A DNA stretch of 64,000 nucleotides from Stachybotrys elegans. Lineage: Eukaryota; Ascomycota; Sordariomycetes; Hypocreales; Stachybotryaceae. Made by a program: the position numbers and the translations under genes. The stretch is taken from contig JAGPNK010000023.1 in the NCBI GenBank assembly GCA_020746835.1, positions 124,001 through 188,000 of the forward strand, given 5' to 3'. Position 1 is the stretch's first letter. The number at the start of each line of letters is the position of its first letter. Positions 22,614 to 33,732 of the stretch are shown in pieces. Below the pieces are notes generated by a model. The model had not been told where the DNA came from. It was given only the letters and a program-made list of their open reading frames with translations, and ran no database searches.

Positions 22614-25106
22614 ATGGACCCTACTGATCAGAGCGTGAACGACGACACAGCGGTCGCAGCTCCTCCTGTCAACGGCGAAGACTTCCAGCGACGGCCGTCT
22701 GTAAGCCAGATGGGCCAGCTGAAGTGCGATCTTGGAAAATACACCTGGGACGGGCCACCATTCCACGTATGAGGCTGTCCCCAACTGCCACTGTTGAAAC
22801 CGCAGATTAGGACGAGCATCGCTCTGACTTACTCTTACAGGCCATATACGCCGGTGTTGCCGCTAGTTACCACTTCGCCAATAAGAGAGTCTCACTCGCT
22901 TTCGCTGTTCGTGACAGCTCGTACATGCTAGACTACGCTCAGCATAATATCTCATCCAGCGGCCTGCGTCCAGACTGGCCCGCCATCACGGATCACATCG
23001 TTCTGACAGCGAGAAAATACCAGCAAGACCATGCCGAGAAGTTCATGGGCTGCGCCATGTCAGCTGACCTGGCTGAATGGTGTCCTAATCTGTGTGCTCG
23101 CCTTTGGCTTGAGCTGGACATTATACCCATCGTAATTCGGAAGGCGGAGGAGAAGGTTAGTTGGGGTTCATACGAGGAGCAATTGCCATTCGAATCGTTG
23201 GACGAACAGGCGGAGTCTATGGCAAGGAAGTGTTTAAGGCAAGTAGCAGCATCCGACTGCTTTTGAACTCTCTCTTACGGGCTGTAGGTTCTTTGGTCCC
23301 AGCCAATCCCCGGTCCTTGAGATTGGCAGCCGAGGCATTGTTGAAGTTGACGCTGCGTTCCATGTCAAATTGACGAGAGCTTTGGACTATGAGAAGACGG
23401 TGGGGGCAGCCACTTGGTCCGCACTCAACAAGTTTGCCAATGACATCAAGAGGCGGCGAGTGAAGATAGCCTTCTTCAGCTCGACCCCGCAGGGTGGTGG
23501 CTTTGCCCTGATGCGCCACGCCCTGGTCCGGCTTGCAAAGGTACTTGGAGTGGATTTGAAATGGTATGTAAACTTATATTATTATCCCACGCACTATTGA
23601 TCTCATTGCTGTACAGGTATGTCCCAAAACCCAGGCCTGGCGTCTTCCGCATCACCAAGGACAACCATAATATACTCCAAGGCGTAGCTCCCCGGGAACG
23701 CGCTTCACACCAGAAGAAAGGAATATAGTCCGCGATTGGGTCCACGAGAATGCAGACCGCTTCTGGCTCAAGCGAGCCGGACCGCCAGCTCCTGACTGGT
23801 TGGAGAAGTATGCCTCAGTACTTCCTCATTTACCAGTACTTCCCTGGTTCCAGAGGAATGGTCCCTTGGTTCATCCTATTGAGGGCGGCGCCGACGTAAT
23901 CATCATAGATGACCCGCAGTTGCCATTCTTGATCCCCCTGATAAAAAAGCACACGCCCGACAGACCGGTCATTTACCGAAGTCATATCCAGATTAGAAGC
24001 GACCTGGTCGCCACGCTGGGCACTCCACAGGCTGAGGCTTGGGAACTTTTATGGGAGTCCATCAAGCAAGCGGATGTCTTCATCAGCCACCCCGTGTCTG
24101 AATTTGTGCCAAAGAACGTGCCCACGTCGACGGTTGGATACCTGCCTGCCTCAACTGACTGGTGAGATTCACTCCGGACACTTAATGCTGGCGAGCTCAC
24201 CGATTATTAGGTTAGACGGATTAACCAAACCTATGAGTGACTGGAGTATCTCCTACTATGGGCGAATCTTCAATTCCCAATGTCGAGAGCAGGGCATGCC
24301 CACAATTCAGTTCCCAGAAGGTCAGGACGCCTGAGATTCTCACCTCTTCTATGCTTTTTATGAGTCGCTGACCTTGCACTCAACCCCTAGAGGAATATGT
24401 CGCCCAAATTGCGCGGTTTGACCCTTCCAAAGGGATATGCGATGTGCTCGCCTCATACCAAAAGTTCCACAGCCTTCTTTCTCATTCCTTTCCTCACTTA
24501 AGACCCCCCAAACTGCTCATCTGCGGACACGGGTCAGTTGATGATCCAGACGGCACCATAGTCTATGACACCGCCTTAGGGTACGTAGACCAGCATCTCA
24601 AGCACCTCAAGCACTTTATCTGCATTATGCGCATCGGCCCCAGCGATCAGATGCTCAACGCACTACTGTCCAAGGCGAGAAGTGTGCTGCAGCTCTCGAC
24701 ACGTGAGGGTTTTGAGGTCAAGGTGTCAGAGGCTCTGCACAAGGGCAAACCCGTGATTGCGACGCTGGCTGGTGGAATCCCATTGCAGATTCAACACGGG
24801 AAGAACGGGTTCCTCACAGACGTAGGCAATACTGATGCTATAGCTGAGCATCTATTCCAACTCTGGACTGACCGAAAGCTCTATGATCGTATGAGCGCAT
24901 TTGCGTCCACGAGTGTCAGCGACGAACTGAGCACAGCAGGAAATTTGCTCTCGTGGCTGTACCTGGCGTCTGAACTGTCCAAAGGAAGAAGCATTCAGCC
25001 AAATGAGCGCTGGATCAATGATATGGCGCGAGAAGAGGCAAACGAGCCGTATCAGCCACTGGAGAGCAGGCTCAAACGGGCGCTACACACGAGCGCGGCG
25101 AAGTAA
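22614..25106 (+). CDS. ccg-9: Trehalose phosphorylase/synthase, CCG-9-like (GT4 fold), one frameshift
   Basis: Six exons: 22614-22766, 22841-23238, 23288-23563, 23617-24161, 24211-24320, 24391-25106, about 732 residues, matching fungal trehalose phosphorylases. Motifs: 'SATPQGGG'-type 'SSTPQGGGFALMRHALVR' in the N-terminal Rossmann half, 'DVIIIDDPQLPFLIPLIKK', and the GT4 EX7E signature 'EGFEVKVSEALHKGKPVIA'. The enzyme interconverts trehalose plus phosphate and glucose plus glucose-1-phosphate in the cytosol. Intron 2 (23239-23287) has a GC donor (GCAAGT). In exon 4 the frame slips at CCCC (23690-23693): one more C restores 'GVAPPGTRFTPEE', and all later phases fit only if that base is added. 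As given, the frame ends soon after at about residue 308. Confidence 0.9.
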
Positions 25107-25860
25107 GCAGCTATGGTAGTATCGGCGACCAACAAAACATAATATACAACCGAACGCACGGAAGGGGTTAACACAGTATTTCACACCGTCCGGTCAGCTA
25201 GCTTTCAGGAACTCAATAACATTTCGCCGCGTCATTCCAGATAACGAGTAGTACTTAAGTTTTCAGAAGAGGAACAATGTATTTTAGCAGGCTCGTAAAG
25301 CATTCAAATAGTTTCTACTGCTATTTATTCTACTTTGCCGTCGTATCTTGCTGTCAGGGTGGGGAATCAATCCACGACTTCTACGATATTGATCAATATA
25401 TTGACTTCCACCCACGTAAACGTCAATCCACAAGACCTGCTGCTATGTAATCAATCCAATCCGGGTTCAGGTTTAGGTTCGATTCCTACTCGGTTGTGGC
25501 CGCCCTTTCCCAGCAGCTATGCCCGGAAGCGGGGCTTGGCCGGCCGCCGAGGTGCTCCGGATGCTCATCCGTTGCACCCCACTTCGCCAACGCCATCCGG
25601 CGCTGGGCAGCTGTCTCTAAACTTCCTGTCCACCATGGTGGGACGACATTTGGGGTGATTGTTTCCATTCTCCCCAGATCGAATTAGCGGGGTCCCATTT
25701 CCAGACACTAGTGGTCTTGCATCCTGTTCAGTTGTACCCTAATGGTACCGCGACTCATTGTTATCGCAGAACACCAGACCGAGTTCGGCCCATTTCTACG
25801 TCTAAGGCTCAAATTTGCAAGTATACAGTCTCATGACATTTTACACGCCCACCAAGTCAA
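25107..25860. other. Intergenic, no gene seen
   Basis: About 750 bases between convergent genes. A GC-rich patch at 25490-25640 is open in several frames but matches nothing I know. A T-arm-like 'GGTTCGATTCCTAC' at 25474-25487 lacks the rest of a tRNA. Confidence 0.4.
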
Positions 25861-26932
25861 TCAGCCGTGTGGCCAACCATAAAGGAAATACCGGGGCCGC
25901 GAGGTCGCTTGGAGTCTCATTGACTCGGAATCGAATCCAGAGCAGATAATGGGGTCTCCCAAGCTCATCGTCACCTCCAGCTTCGGACATGACGAGACAT
26001 GAGGGTTGATAGTGCTGAATTCGGATTCCATCAGACTTTGTGCCAACATGTCCATGCCTGTCAGTGTGCCTCCTTGTTGTAAGAATTGTTCTGGTAGCCA
26101 TATCGACGTGCGCCTCGGTGCTATCGTCGCCCATTGAGGTGAGTGCTGCTGCATCACTTGGGCTTGGTAGGTCGGGAGCATGGCAGCGCCGCCGTTCACG
26201 GTAGAAGTGACGGGGTCGACATCGAATTCGTGGTAACCACCGAAGCTTTGTGGGGACATGTTCATGACGCTGTTGCCACCGAAAACGTTTTTCCCGTAGT
26301 TAGCTTCGAAATCGGAGTGGTCCTGCTCTGAAGGGATTGACTTGTCTGACAGATTGCAGCTCGATTGCGACTCGGCCTCGACTTTGGTTAGCATGTCGGC
26401 ATTGCGCTCCTTCTGCTGCTCCGCCAGGCCTGCCTCGTCCTTGGGGAATCTCGAGTGCACTGGGGGGTCGATATCGCTATTAGGGCGGATGCATCCGAGC
26501 TTAGATGCGATGTTGTGGATGACGGGCCGGCCCTTATCATTCAGGTCCGGCTCGCCAAGGTCCCATTGTTGCTGGCTCCTGACCATGGCGTACAGCTTGT
26601 GGACGGTAGCGACGAGGGCGAATTGTGTGTGCTCAAGGACCTCGGCGTATCCTTTCGGAAGCTGCTTGTAATGGGTTTTCTTTCGAACACCAGCGATGCA
26701 GGCGAGGCCATGGTCTTTACACCTCTCACACGGGGATTCACCATCACACTATTGGCATGGAATGTTAGATACAGGTCTGACATAATGATAGCGTGGAACT
26801 CAGCTGGGGCTATAAGACCACACGTGCCTTGGTCTTCTTCATTCTACACCCATCACAAGCCTTCCATACCCTCTTGTGCCTGCCATCAACCATGCCATAG
26901 GCAGATTGGTCTTGGGGCAAGCCACCACCCAT
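25861..26932 (-). CDS. Zn(II)2Cys6 transcription factor
   Basis: Exon 1 (26932-26828, 35 codons) gives 'KACDGCRMKKTK' and exon 2 (26748-25861) opens with 'CDGESPCERCKDHGLAC'. Joined they make the complete six-cysteine binuclear zinc cluster (about residues 25-52), so the 79-nt intron is required; its donor is GCACGT, a GC-AG intron. Total 330 residues. After the cluster comes a conserved block 'KQLPKGYAEVLEHTQFALVA' and 'GRPVIHNIASKLGC', then a Ser/Gln/Met-rich tail typical of activation regions. It is a nuclear DNA-binding regulator; the target genes are not readable. It is not obviously linked to a cluster, with a relic NTPase and the trehalose phosphorylase as neighbours. Confidence 0.85.
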
Positions 26933-27833
26933 CTTGAATGATATAAAGATGTGCGATTATCTTTTATAGAGACAAGAGACCAGGTCAGAGGCGAAAAGGT
27001 ATGAGTCGGTGCAGAGGGTGATGCGAGGGCCAAGCAGGAAGTTATAAGTCGGGCTCAGGTGTAAATGGATTGTTCAGCACTAGGTATGGAAGGCAACCAC
27101 ATGATTGCATAGGGTTGTGTGATTATGGGCTGAGGAGCCATGGAGCTTGGGCATGTTTAGCGTGAGGAAAATAGGTTGGCAGCAGGAAGTTGCCTAAACT
27201 CAACCGACTAATCATGAGACACTTTGTTAAGAGAGGGTAGGGTAGCCAAAGGGGTGGAAGAAGGCTGGCTATAATAGGAGGAGACAGGGCGATTATTGAT
27301 GGGATGGGTGCGCTAAGAGTTCTTAGGGCCCTTTGACTTTGGGCTGGGGGCTTGAAGCAGAGAAGTTCCTTTTGCTTGTGATTGTACTATTCTTCTCCTC
27401 CCCCCCCTCGCGAAAAAAGTAAAAAAGGGTTTCTTTGCTGTTTAATGGTACAGTTGCTTTACAGGAGAAGATAAGTAAGGAAAGGGCCTAGACTCTGATT
27501 GACCTTGTTCCCCCTCTGAGATACTGAACCGGGTGTGGTTATAGTGCTATGTCCCTAACATTTAAATCTGGGAGTCATGTACTGATACCCATGATATGTG
27601 TGCACGCCTGAGGGGCAATAAGTAACAAGACAAATCGTCGGGCTAGCGCTGGTGGGGGAGGGCTTGACTACGCTGTGTAGTTATAGACTAGCTGGGCTGG
27701 TGGATGTGGAAGGTGGGGGCGGTTGATATGCAGTTGGTATGTAGTTCGTATGAATAATGGAATGAGTAGCAGCAGCGATGGTAGTTGTGAAGAATGATGG
27801 TAGCATTGTGGCGGTGGTCTTACAGCACGGTTA
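26933..27833. other. Upstream region of the Zn2Cys6 gene, no gene seen
   Basis: About 900 bases without a convincing frame. It has C-rich tracts (for example around 27400) and G/T-rich stretches. It probably contains the promoter and leader of the regulator. Confidence 0.45.
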
Positions 27834-28415
27834 TTGTATCTTGGGGTGAGTAACGCGCCCAAATCAGTGCACATTAGGTCTCAGGGATTCGCCGCGCTGG
27901 TCTTCTTTTGCGGGCTGCACACGCAGAGTGACGACGTGCATGCCGGGGCGGTCGCCATGATCAAGGCCCTCATCTTCCAGCTCCTGGAGCAGTGCTATAC
28001 GGGGTATCAGTTCCGGCAAGGCGACTTGGGGCTGAGCTTGGAACAGCTGGCTGGGAGTACTGGCACAACGGCGGCTGACCTCACCGCCCTGTGCGTCCTG
28101 TTCGAGTGGCTAGTCAAGTGGCTGCCGTGAGACAACACGCTGGTTGTGGTTGTCGATGGGATCGACGAGTATGAGAAGGCGCAGTCCGAGGAGGGCATGC
28201 TGGTTGTGCTGCGGTGTCTGCTGGGTCTGGTGGCAGCATCGGAGGATAAGAAGCAGGGGCCTGTGGTGAAAGTGCTGACCACATGCCTGACAGGGACCAT
28301 CAGCCTACAGAGAGAGTTTGGAAGAAAAGGCCTGGCAAGTGTCTTGCACATGGAGACACTTCAGGTCGTGAGTGAGCAGATGAATATGGAGCTGGGGGAT
28401 GAGCAGCTTGTGTGA
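27834..28415 (+). pseudogene. STAND/NACHT-type NTPase fragment with internal stop
   Basis: One frame reads through a TGA (28128-28130): upstream 'AALVFFCGLHTQSDDVHAG', 'MIKALIFQLLEQCY' and 'LFEWLVKWLP', downstream 'DNTLVVVVDGIDEYEKAQ', a Walker B-like strand. The stop replaces an expected Arg (CGA to TGA). The Walker A loop, the effector domain and the repeat domain are missing. It looks like a piece of a fungal NTPase of the NOD-like type, most of which is gone. Confidence 0.65.
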
Positions 28416-28662
28416 AGCAGTATAGCAGTGTTGAGCGGACAAGTCAGGGCATCTGCAGCTTCACTGGGCATCGACTGGTATAATGTGAGAGAACAACACT
28501 CTGTTACAGCATCCCAAGCTTCCTGGAATAAAGACCGTAACTGGGCTATCCAGAACTCAGATATCATTACATTGGACTGGTAGGAATAGAATGCCAGGGA
28601 TGGAAGTCTGATCCATTACGTAAATCTTCATTTACACTGTAGGTAGTTTCAATTCTTTTGTC
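28416..28662. other. Short convergent spacer
   Basis: About 250 bases between the NTPase relic and the membrane-protein gene. No feature seen. Confidence 0.4.
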
Positions 28663-29967
28663 TCAAAACAATACCGGGGAAGAAGAAAATATATTGTGCT
28701 TCTCTCTCTTTTTAGACATGCTCTTTAGCTTTTGCCTGCTGCTTATTGATAATAGTAAAGCTATCTTCGCCATGAATATACCCCCCCCCCTGTCATTACC
28801 GAGGTGCTCTGAACTTCCGACGATGGGACCTGACAGCGCTCTCCTAGTGCTGGCGCTATCGTCGTCGTCATTGATGTTGCCGTTGGATCGCAGCTCGATG
28901 TCATTCTTGGTGATGCTTGGAGCCTGATAGACAGCTTTAGTGATGTTGGTCCATTTGGAGGAATGATTTTCGCTTTTGCCCTGTCTTCGGCTACCTGAAA
29001 GGAAACTTTGGAAGAGCGAGCTCAGGCTCTTGAAATTGGGGAGTCTGAACTCCATCTTGGAGACGACATGCAGCGTCGGCAGGCAGCCCAAGATGATGAC
29101 CAACATCTGCTCGCAATTGGAGCACAGGTTGATGATTCCGGCAAAGTACCGCGTTGACGGATGGCCAAGATTGGTGTTGCCAGACAAGGGGATCAGTGAG
29201 ACGGTAATCTTGGCCAGAGGGCAACCAGCTATGAGGAGAGACAAGGCTATCACGAAACGAGTGCCAATTTACGTCGCATGGCCATGTTGAGCTTCCAGAC
29301 GATCTTGACAGGCAATACAACGTACGCAACGTCACATATAAGACTGATAACTGCTCGAAAGTGGCACGGATTAGCCTTGTCATTGAAGCGTAGGGAACAA
29401 GGGACGACAACTCACATGTCAAAGCAATAGCAGTCCAATTGTACATGTCCCTGTCCCATCGGATAGCAGGCATCTCCGGGTTCCGGTACGCGCGAAACGG
29501 GCGAACCTGGAGGTAAACCATGATGAGGGTACCCAGACGCCCACCGTGTGCAGTGAGGTCAATCCGATGGCGAACCACTTGAACCATGCTTTGGTCCCAA
29601 AGATGCACACCAGCATGATGGCGATGGAGATCCTGGCCAGCATCAGGTTGAGGAAACCGGGAGTAATGGCAATCCACGTCCACTTATTGATCTCGATCCT
29701 TTGCTCGGGTAACGTGTTGAAAAATGTTCTCCCTGCACCCGCTCGGAACATGAGAGTAAAAAAGACCTGGTAAACTATTTGCATAACGAGCGCGGCTCCC
29801 ATGAAGTAGTCATCGCTCGCCCACCTGCCCGACAACCTGAACCGAATGACGAACCGAGCAACGGTGACGCCTATGGCGATGGTCATGAGAATCCAGGTGA
29901 AACTTAGGGCGAAGGGGCCTAAACCCTCGGCGTTGGCGTCGTAGGGCGGGAAGCTGCTCTCGTCCAT
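28663..29967 (-). CDS. Fungal rhodopsin-domain integral membrane protein, two frameshifts
   Basis: Seven-helix protein of the fungal 'rhodopsin domain' (PTH11-related) type. Exon 1 starts at 29967 with TM1 'FALSFTWILMTIAIGVTVARF' type sequence and the hallmark 'RFRLSGRWASDDYFM'. The frame slips at GGG (29540-29542), after which 'IMVYLQVRPFRAY' is in the next frame; an intron follows (29415-29351). Exon 2 carries 'PVKIVWKLNMAMRRK', slips again at TTT (29255-29257), and continues with 'ALSLLIAG' and 'EQMLVIILGCLPTL', the conserved last helix. Each slip is cured by one added base. The tail is Ser/Asp-rich and contains a run of ten G (28788-28797), so the true C-terminus is uncertain. Family members are linked to host sensing or are uncharacterised. 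Confidence 0.8.
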
Positions 29968-30781
29968 GGCGGTGGAAGCTTCGGCACGGCTTTAGTCGAT
30001 CAACGGCAGAGGGTGGTATTGAGTAGGAAAGCGGCAGACAGTCAAGTATCGCAGAACAGAAGCTAGAAATCGTATGCAGCATCCAGCCCTACGCAAGTAA
30101 ATACTTTCTGTGGTTGCGGCGAATGCTTTGCAGGTGGCTCCCGTGTAACGACCATACAGGACTCACGTCCAGGCTTACTCAGGCCATTAAATCTTGCTAT
30201 AAGCTACCCTAAAGCATTCTACTGCGACCTTGCCATCTTACTGCGTCCCAGAGAGAGGATCGCTGTAGCAAGCTGACGTGGCATGCAGTCAGCGTTGGAT
30301 GCGACCCCCTTGTCCGTTAACTCAAGGTGTGCCACACTGCCACCCATTTCAACCGCCGCCAGTAAGCACAAACAGCCACTGGATGCGCTTCGTGTGCATC
30401 CACACCCCCCATATTCTGGCATTGCGGAGAGACTAAGGGACTTTGGTACCCCTGCTATCTACCAACAGGTTTCTGTCGAAAGCGGCCGTTGGTTCTGCTT
30501 GGTTCGCACCAACTGCAGCATCTCGAGGCACCAATTAATAAGAGGAGTGGAGCGGGAAAAGGGGCTGAATTATGAGCGATGATAAAACCAATAGAACATT
30601 GACGGGTGAAGCTCCTTGGTTCCCGAGTTCTGGAGTGGAAATACAGGAGACTGCAGTTATCTCACGGCAGCAATTAACAATAAGAGCGGAGGAGGAAGAG
30701 GTTGAATTACGAGACCTAGTAATATTGACAGAATATTGATAAGTAAAGCTGCTAACCTCTAAACAAGAACAAGCAAAGGTG
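29968..30781. other. Intergenic with a degenerate duplicated block
   Basis: About 810 bases without a gene. Two similar A/G-rich blocks, near 30532-30615 and 30668-30755, share 'AATTAA', 'AATAAGAG' and 'TGAATTA.GAG' elements in the same order; they look like an old tandem duplication. Confidence 0.4.
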
Positions 30782-31959
30782 CTAGAATTTCTTGACAAAA
30801 GCCGCCTCGTTGTCCCACATGATCCGGCCTTGAACACTACCAGGCACTCCGTCGAATCCGTGGGGCGACTCTGGATAATTAAAGTACTCGACTGCAACAC
30901 CAGCAGCTTGCAACCGGTCGGCATACAGTTTGTTCTCGTCGCGAAAGATGTCGTAGTCACCAACGCCAATGTGAGCCGGTGGCAGAGACTTCATGAGCAG
31001 GGCCCTTGAAGGTGCGGCGTAAGGGGGGGTGTTGATGATGTTTCTTTGGGCTACATATCGTCGATTAGTCTGATGGCTCCTCGCATGCGGGGGAAATGCA
31101 TCTTACTCTTGTTCAAGCCACCCATGCGGGCCATCCAGACAATCTCTGTCTGATTCGCAGTCCACGATAAGAATTGTTCGCGAGTCGAGTTCGGCTCGAG
31201 CACAGACGTGTCGTTGAGGGAGGCGTACCGCAGGACTTGGGCTGCGATGGGTGGGCTCAGGAGCCGGTCGCGGGCAAGGTGGGTGACGCCGGCGGCAAGG
31301 GTAGCGCCCGCACTCTGCCCAGCGACGAGAATACGTGCTGGGTCGACGTTGAAGGTCTTAGCGTTCTTCTGAAGCCATTGCACCGTCGCGTAGACGTCCT
31401 CGACGCCGTCCGACCATGAATTCTCGGGCGCGATGCGCCACGCGGGTGCGAAAAGCTGGGTTTCGCCAAGCTCGCTGAAAGCACCCAGGAAGCCGCGGAA
31501 GATATCGACGCTGCCGCCCACAAAGCCGCCCCCGAAGACGTAGACAACGGCGCGGTTGGGGCAAGCGGTTGGAGGCTGGTCTGAGACGACCTTGGGAACG
31601 AGATGGCGGACCTCGATCTTGGTACCGTCAAGCGAAGTTGCTGTGTGCGTCGTTTCCTGCATTCCGGCTGGCCAGGGAATCTGGTCGCTGGCCCATTGCG
31701 TGTTACGGTTGACCGACTCCCGAATCGCCAATACCTCCGGGTCAATTGAGCGCGCGCTGCTATCTTCCATGATTAGCCTTCTGCGGCGACAGACATGACA
31801 TTGGAGAGGTGAGAGCGGAGGGACGCAAAAAAATAGACCAACTTACGCTGACCGCACAGCCGTTTCATCCAGCGGGGTCTGCTGACCGGGAGCGGCGGCA
31901 AAGGCGGTCAGGACCAGGAATCCGCAGGCAACAACCACCAAGCTAGACTTGAGAAGCAT
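30782..31959 (-). CDS. Secreted alpha/beta hydrolase (esterase/lipase, HSL-like)
   Basis: Three exons: 31959-31847, 31780-31107, 31050-30782, joined in phase to 351 residues. The small first exon encodes a signal peptide ('MLLKSSLVVVACGFLVL', then 'TAFAAAPG') that would be lost if the gene were started at the ATG at 31770. Catalytic features: oxyanion block 'FGGGFVGGS', nucleophile elbow 'GQSAGA', acid region 'GVGDYDIFRDE' and histidine in 'SPHGF'. This is the HSL/carboxylesterase group acting on short-chain esters. It is predicted to be secreted or in the secretory path. Substrate unknown. It lies beside the wrecked polyketide locus but is itself intact. Confidence 0.88.
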
Positions 31960-32437
31960 CTTGTTTCGCCTGGGCTGCTAGAGAAACGGTTAAGGGCAGA
32001 ACGGAGGGTAACATGGCAAAAAAGCGTGGTGGGGACCGACACTCAGTTTAAGGCAGAAGCCGGCTTAGCCCATTACACCTGTGCATGTAGCGAGCGCCCG
32101 TGCTTGGATTTGAAGTTGCGACCAACCGCGGCTAAAGCGGTCCGGCTGTAGAAGTAGAGCTTCCAACCAACCGAGGGATGCCCTCTTCCCACCGTTACGG
32201 CGTCATCCGGTTTTACCAACAGCTCGAGCTGGCTAATTCCATGAGTCCTAAGCGAGGTGTGGGACCTAATATTAGCCGTAATGTTGCATTGCTTGGCCTC
32301 GCGTGCGTCACACGATAGCGAAAGATTTGTGCTGCGGTTGGCTGGCCACCGTCACTTGTAGTTCCTGAAGGATTGTGATACATGACCCTCCAGCCACTTA
32401 GGTCCCTTACCAATGTGTCGGGTCGCTCTAATCGACA
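31960..32437. other. Intergenic, no gene seen
   Basis: About 480 bases between two minus-strand hydrolase genes; no open frame with family-like sequence. Confidence 0.45.
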
Positions 32438-33429
32438 CTAATGCACGGGTGAAATCATAACCAACTTACAAGCCCCACTACCTACCCTACGGTACTGCTG
32501 ACTCCACTCGTAATTCCCGGCGGAACCATCGAGCACGTCCATATGCCCAGCCCCGGAAACGAGATGCATGTGCTTCGGCCCTTCGACCCGGTCGTATATT
32601 AGCTCCTCTGCTTCTGGGAGGGTGAGATACGGTCATCCTCGGGCGTGACGAGTAACACGGGCGTTGGCCCCAGATGTCGCAGCGTCTCGAAGGGGCTCCA
32701 GGCCATGATGTTGTAGTACGTCTGGAATGTCGTTGTGACCTCAAAGTCCGGGATTATCTCTTTGGACTCATTGATGAGGCGCAGCTCGTCGTGGCCTACG
32801 CCCGAACCGAATCCCGCGGGTTCTCGCCCTCACCTGCCACCATGGGGATGGAGAAGGGCCTATTCCCCTTGAGCTGCGACTCGCGGTCAAGCATCACCTT
32901 AGCCATAACGGACCGCATCCGTGAAGGGGACAGCTCCCATATTGTTAGGGGGCAGATGGTAAGGACAAGAGCTGCTAGCTTGTCGAGCGCTCCGGCCGCA
33001 AGCGCCACGGCGCCGCTGAAAGAGAAGCCCCAAAGGGCAATGCGTTTATGGTCGATTCGGGCGTCGGCTTTAAGAAAGGTCAATGCATCGTGATAATTTC
33101 TCATCTGCTGGGCAGGATCTATATCGTTTCGCAGCGTACCGTCACTTGAACCAATCGTGCGGGGGTCGTATATCAGAACGTTGATTCCGGCTTCTTGGAA
33201 AAACTGGCAAATCTTAGGCAAAAAACATCTCCTTGGTCGTGTTGAACTAGACGGTTGTCGTCAGTGACCGCACGGGAAAGCGAACTCCATGCCTGAAAGG
33301 CTTACTCCTTGTGTCATGATGACGGCGGGGGCTTGGATACAGCGTTCCTCGCAGCGTTAAGCCATCGAGGGTTTTGAACTCGATCTCCTCTCGTTGGTTC
33401 ATGGCGGCGATAGTCAGGCTAGCAATCAA
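32438..33429 (-). pseudogene. Alpha/beta hydrolase of the PKS-associated type, four frameshifts
   Basis: The parts of one hydrolase occur in order in different frames: 'IEFKTLDGLTLRGTLYP', an intron near 33315-33255, 'FFQEAGINVLIYDPRTIG', nucleophile elbow 'WGFSFSGAVAL', 'GPTPVLLVTPEDDRIS' with the acid residue, and 'GAGHMDVL' with the catalytic His. Breaks: one extra base in the G run 33327-33331 (plus strand), one extra in the A run 33220-33225, one missing near 32813-32820 and one missing near 32620. Family members often sit beside polyketide synthases as hydrolase or release enzymes. It is divergent from the PKS at 33733, and both are broken. Start could be 33429 or 33402. Confidence 0.78.
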
Positions 33430-33732
33430 ATTGGGTAAAGAAACATGGAGGAGAAGAATCGGTTGAGCAGACGACTTCAGGGGAACCCTTGGTGCCGAAG
33501 ACGGAGCACCTGAACCCTACGCGGAAAGCTGTCGTGCTCCCATGAGCGTGGAGATAGTGCGGGTCCTGAAAGGGCAGTGTAGCATTGCATATTTCATCTG
33601 ACACGCACGTCTCTGACTGCCCACCTCTACCCCTCTCGAGCCAGTATAAGTCCGCTCAACCTCGACCTCGTCATTCTCTGGCTCCTATGCTGCAGCTCTA
33701 CATACCATTCCCACCGCTCTTCTCTTGTCATC
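33430..33732. promoter_or_regulatory. Divergent promoter of hydrolase and PKS remnants
   Basis: A 303-base spacer between the head-to-head broken genes, pyrimidine-rich toward the PKS start, with 'CCAGTATAAGTCC' near 33640 as a possible TATA element. Confidence 0.45.

Noticed and set aside
25470..25500. T-arm-like GGTTCGATTCCTAC suggesting a tRNA
   Set aside because: No acceptor-stem partner or anticodon arm was found in the preceding 80 bases, and the T stem itself has a mismatch.
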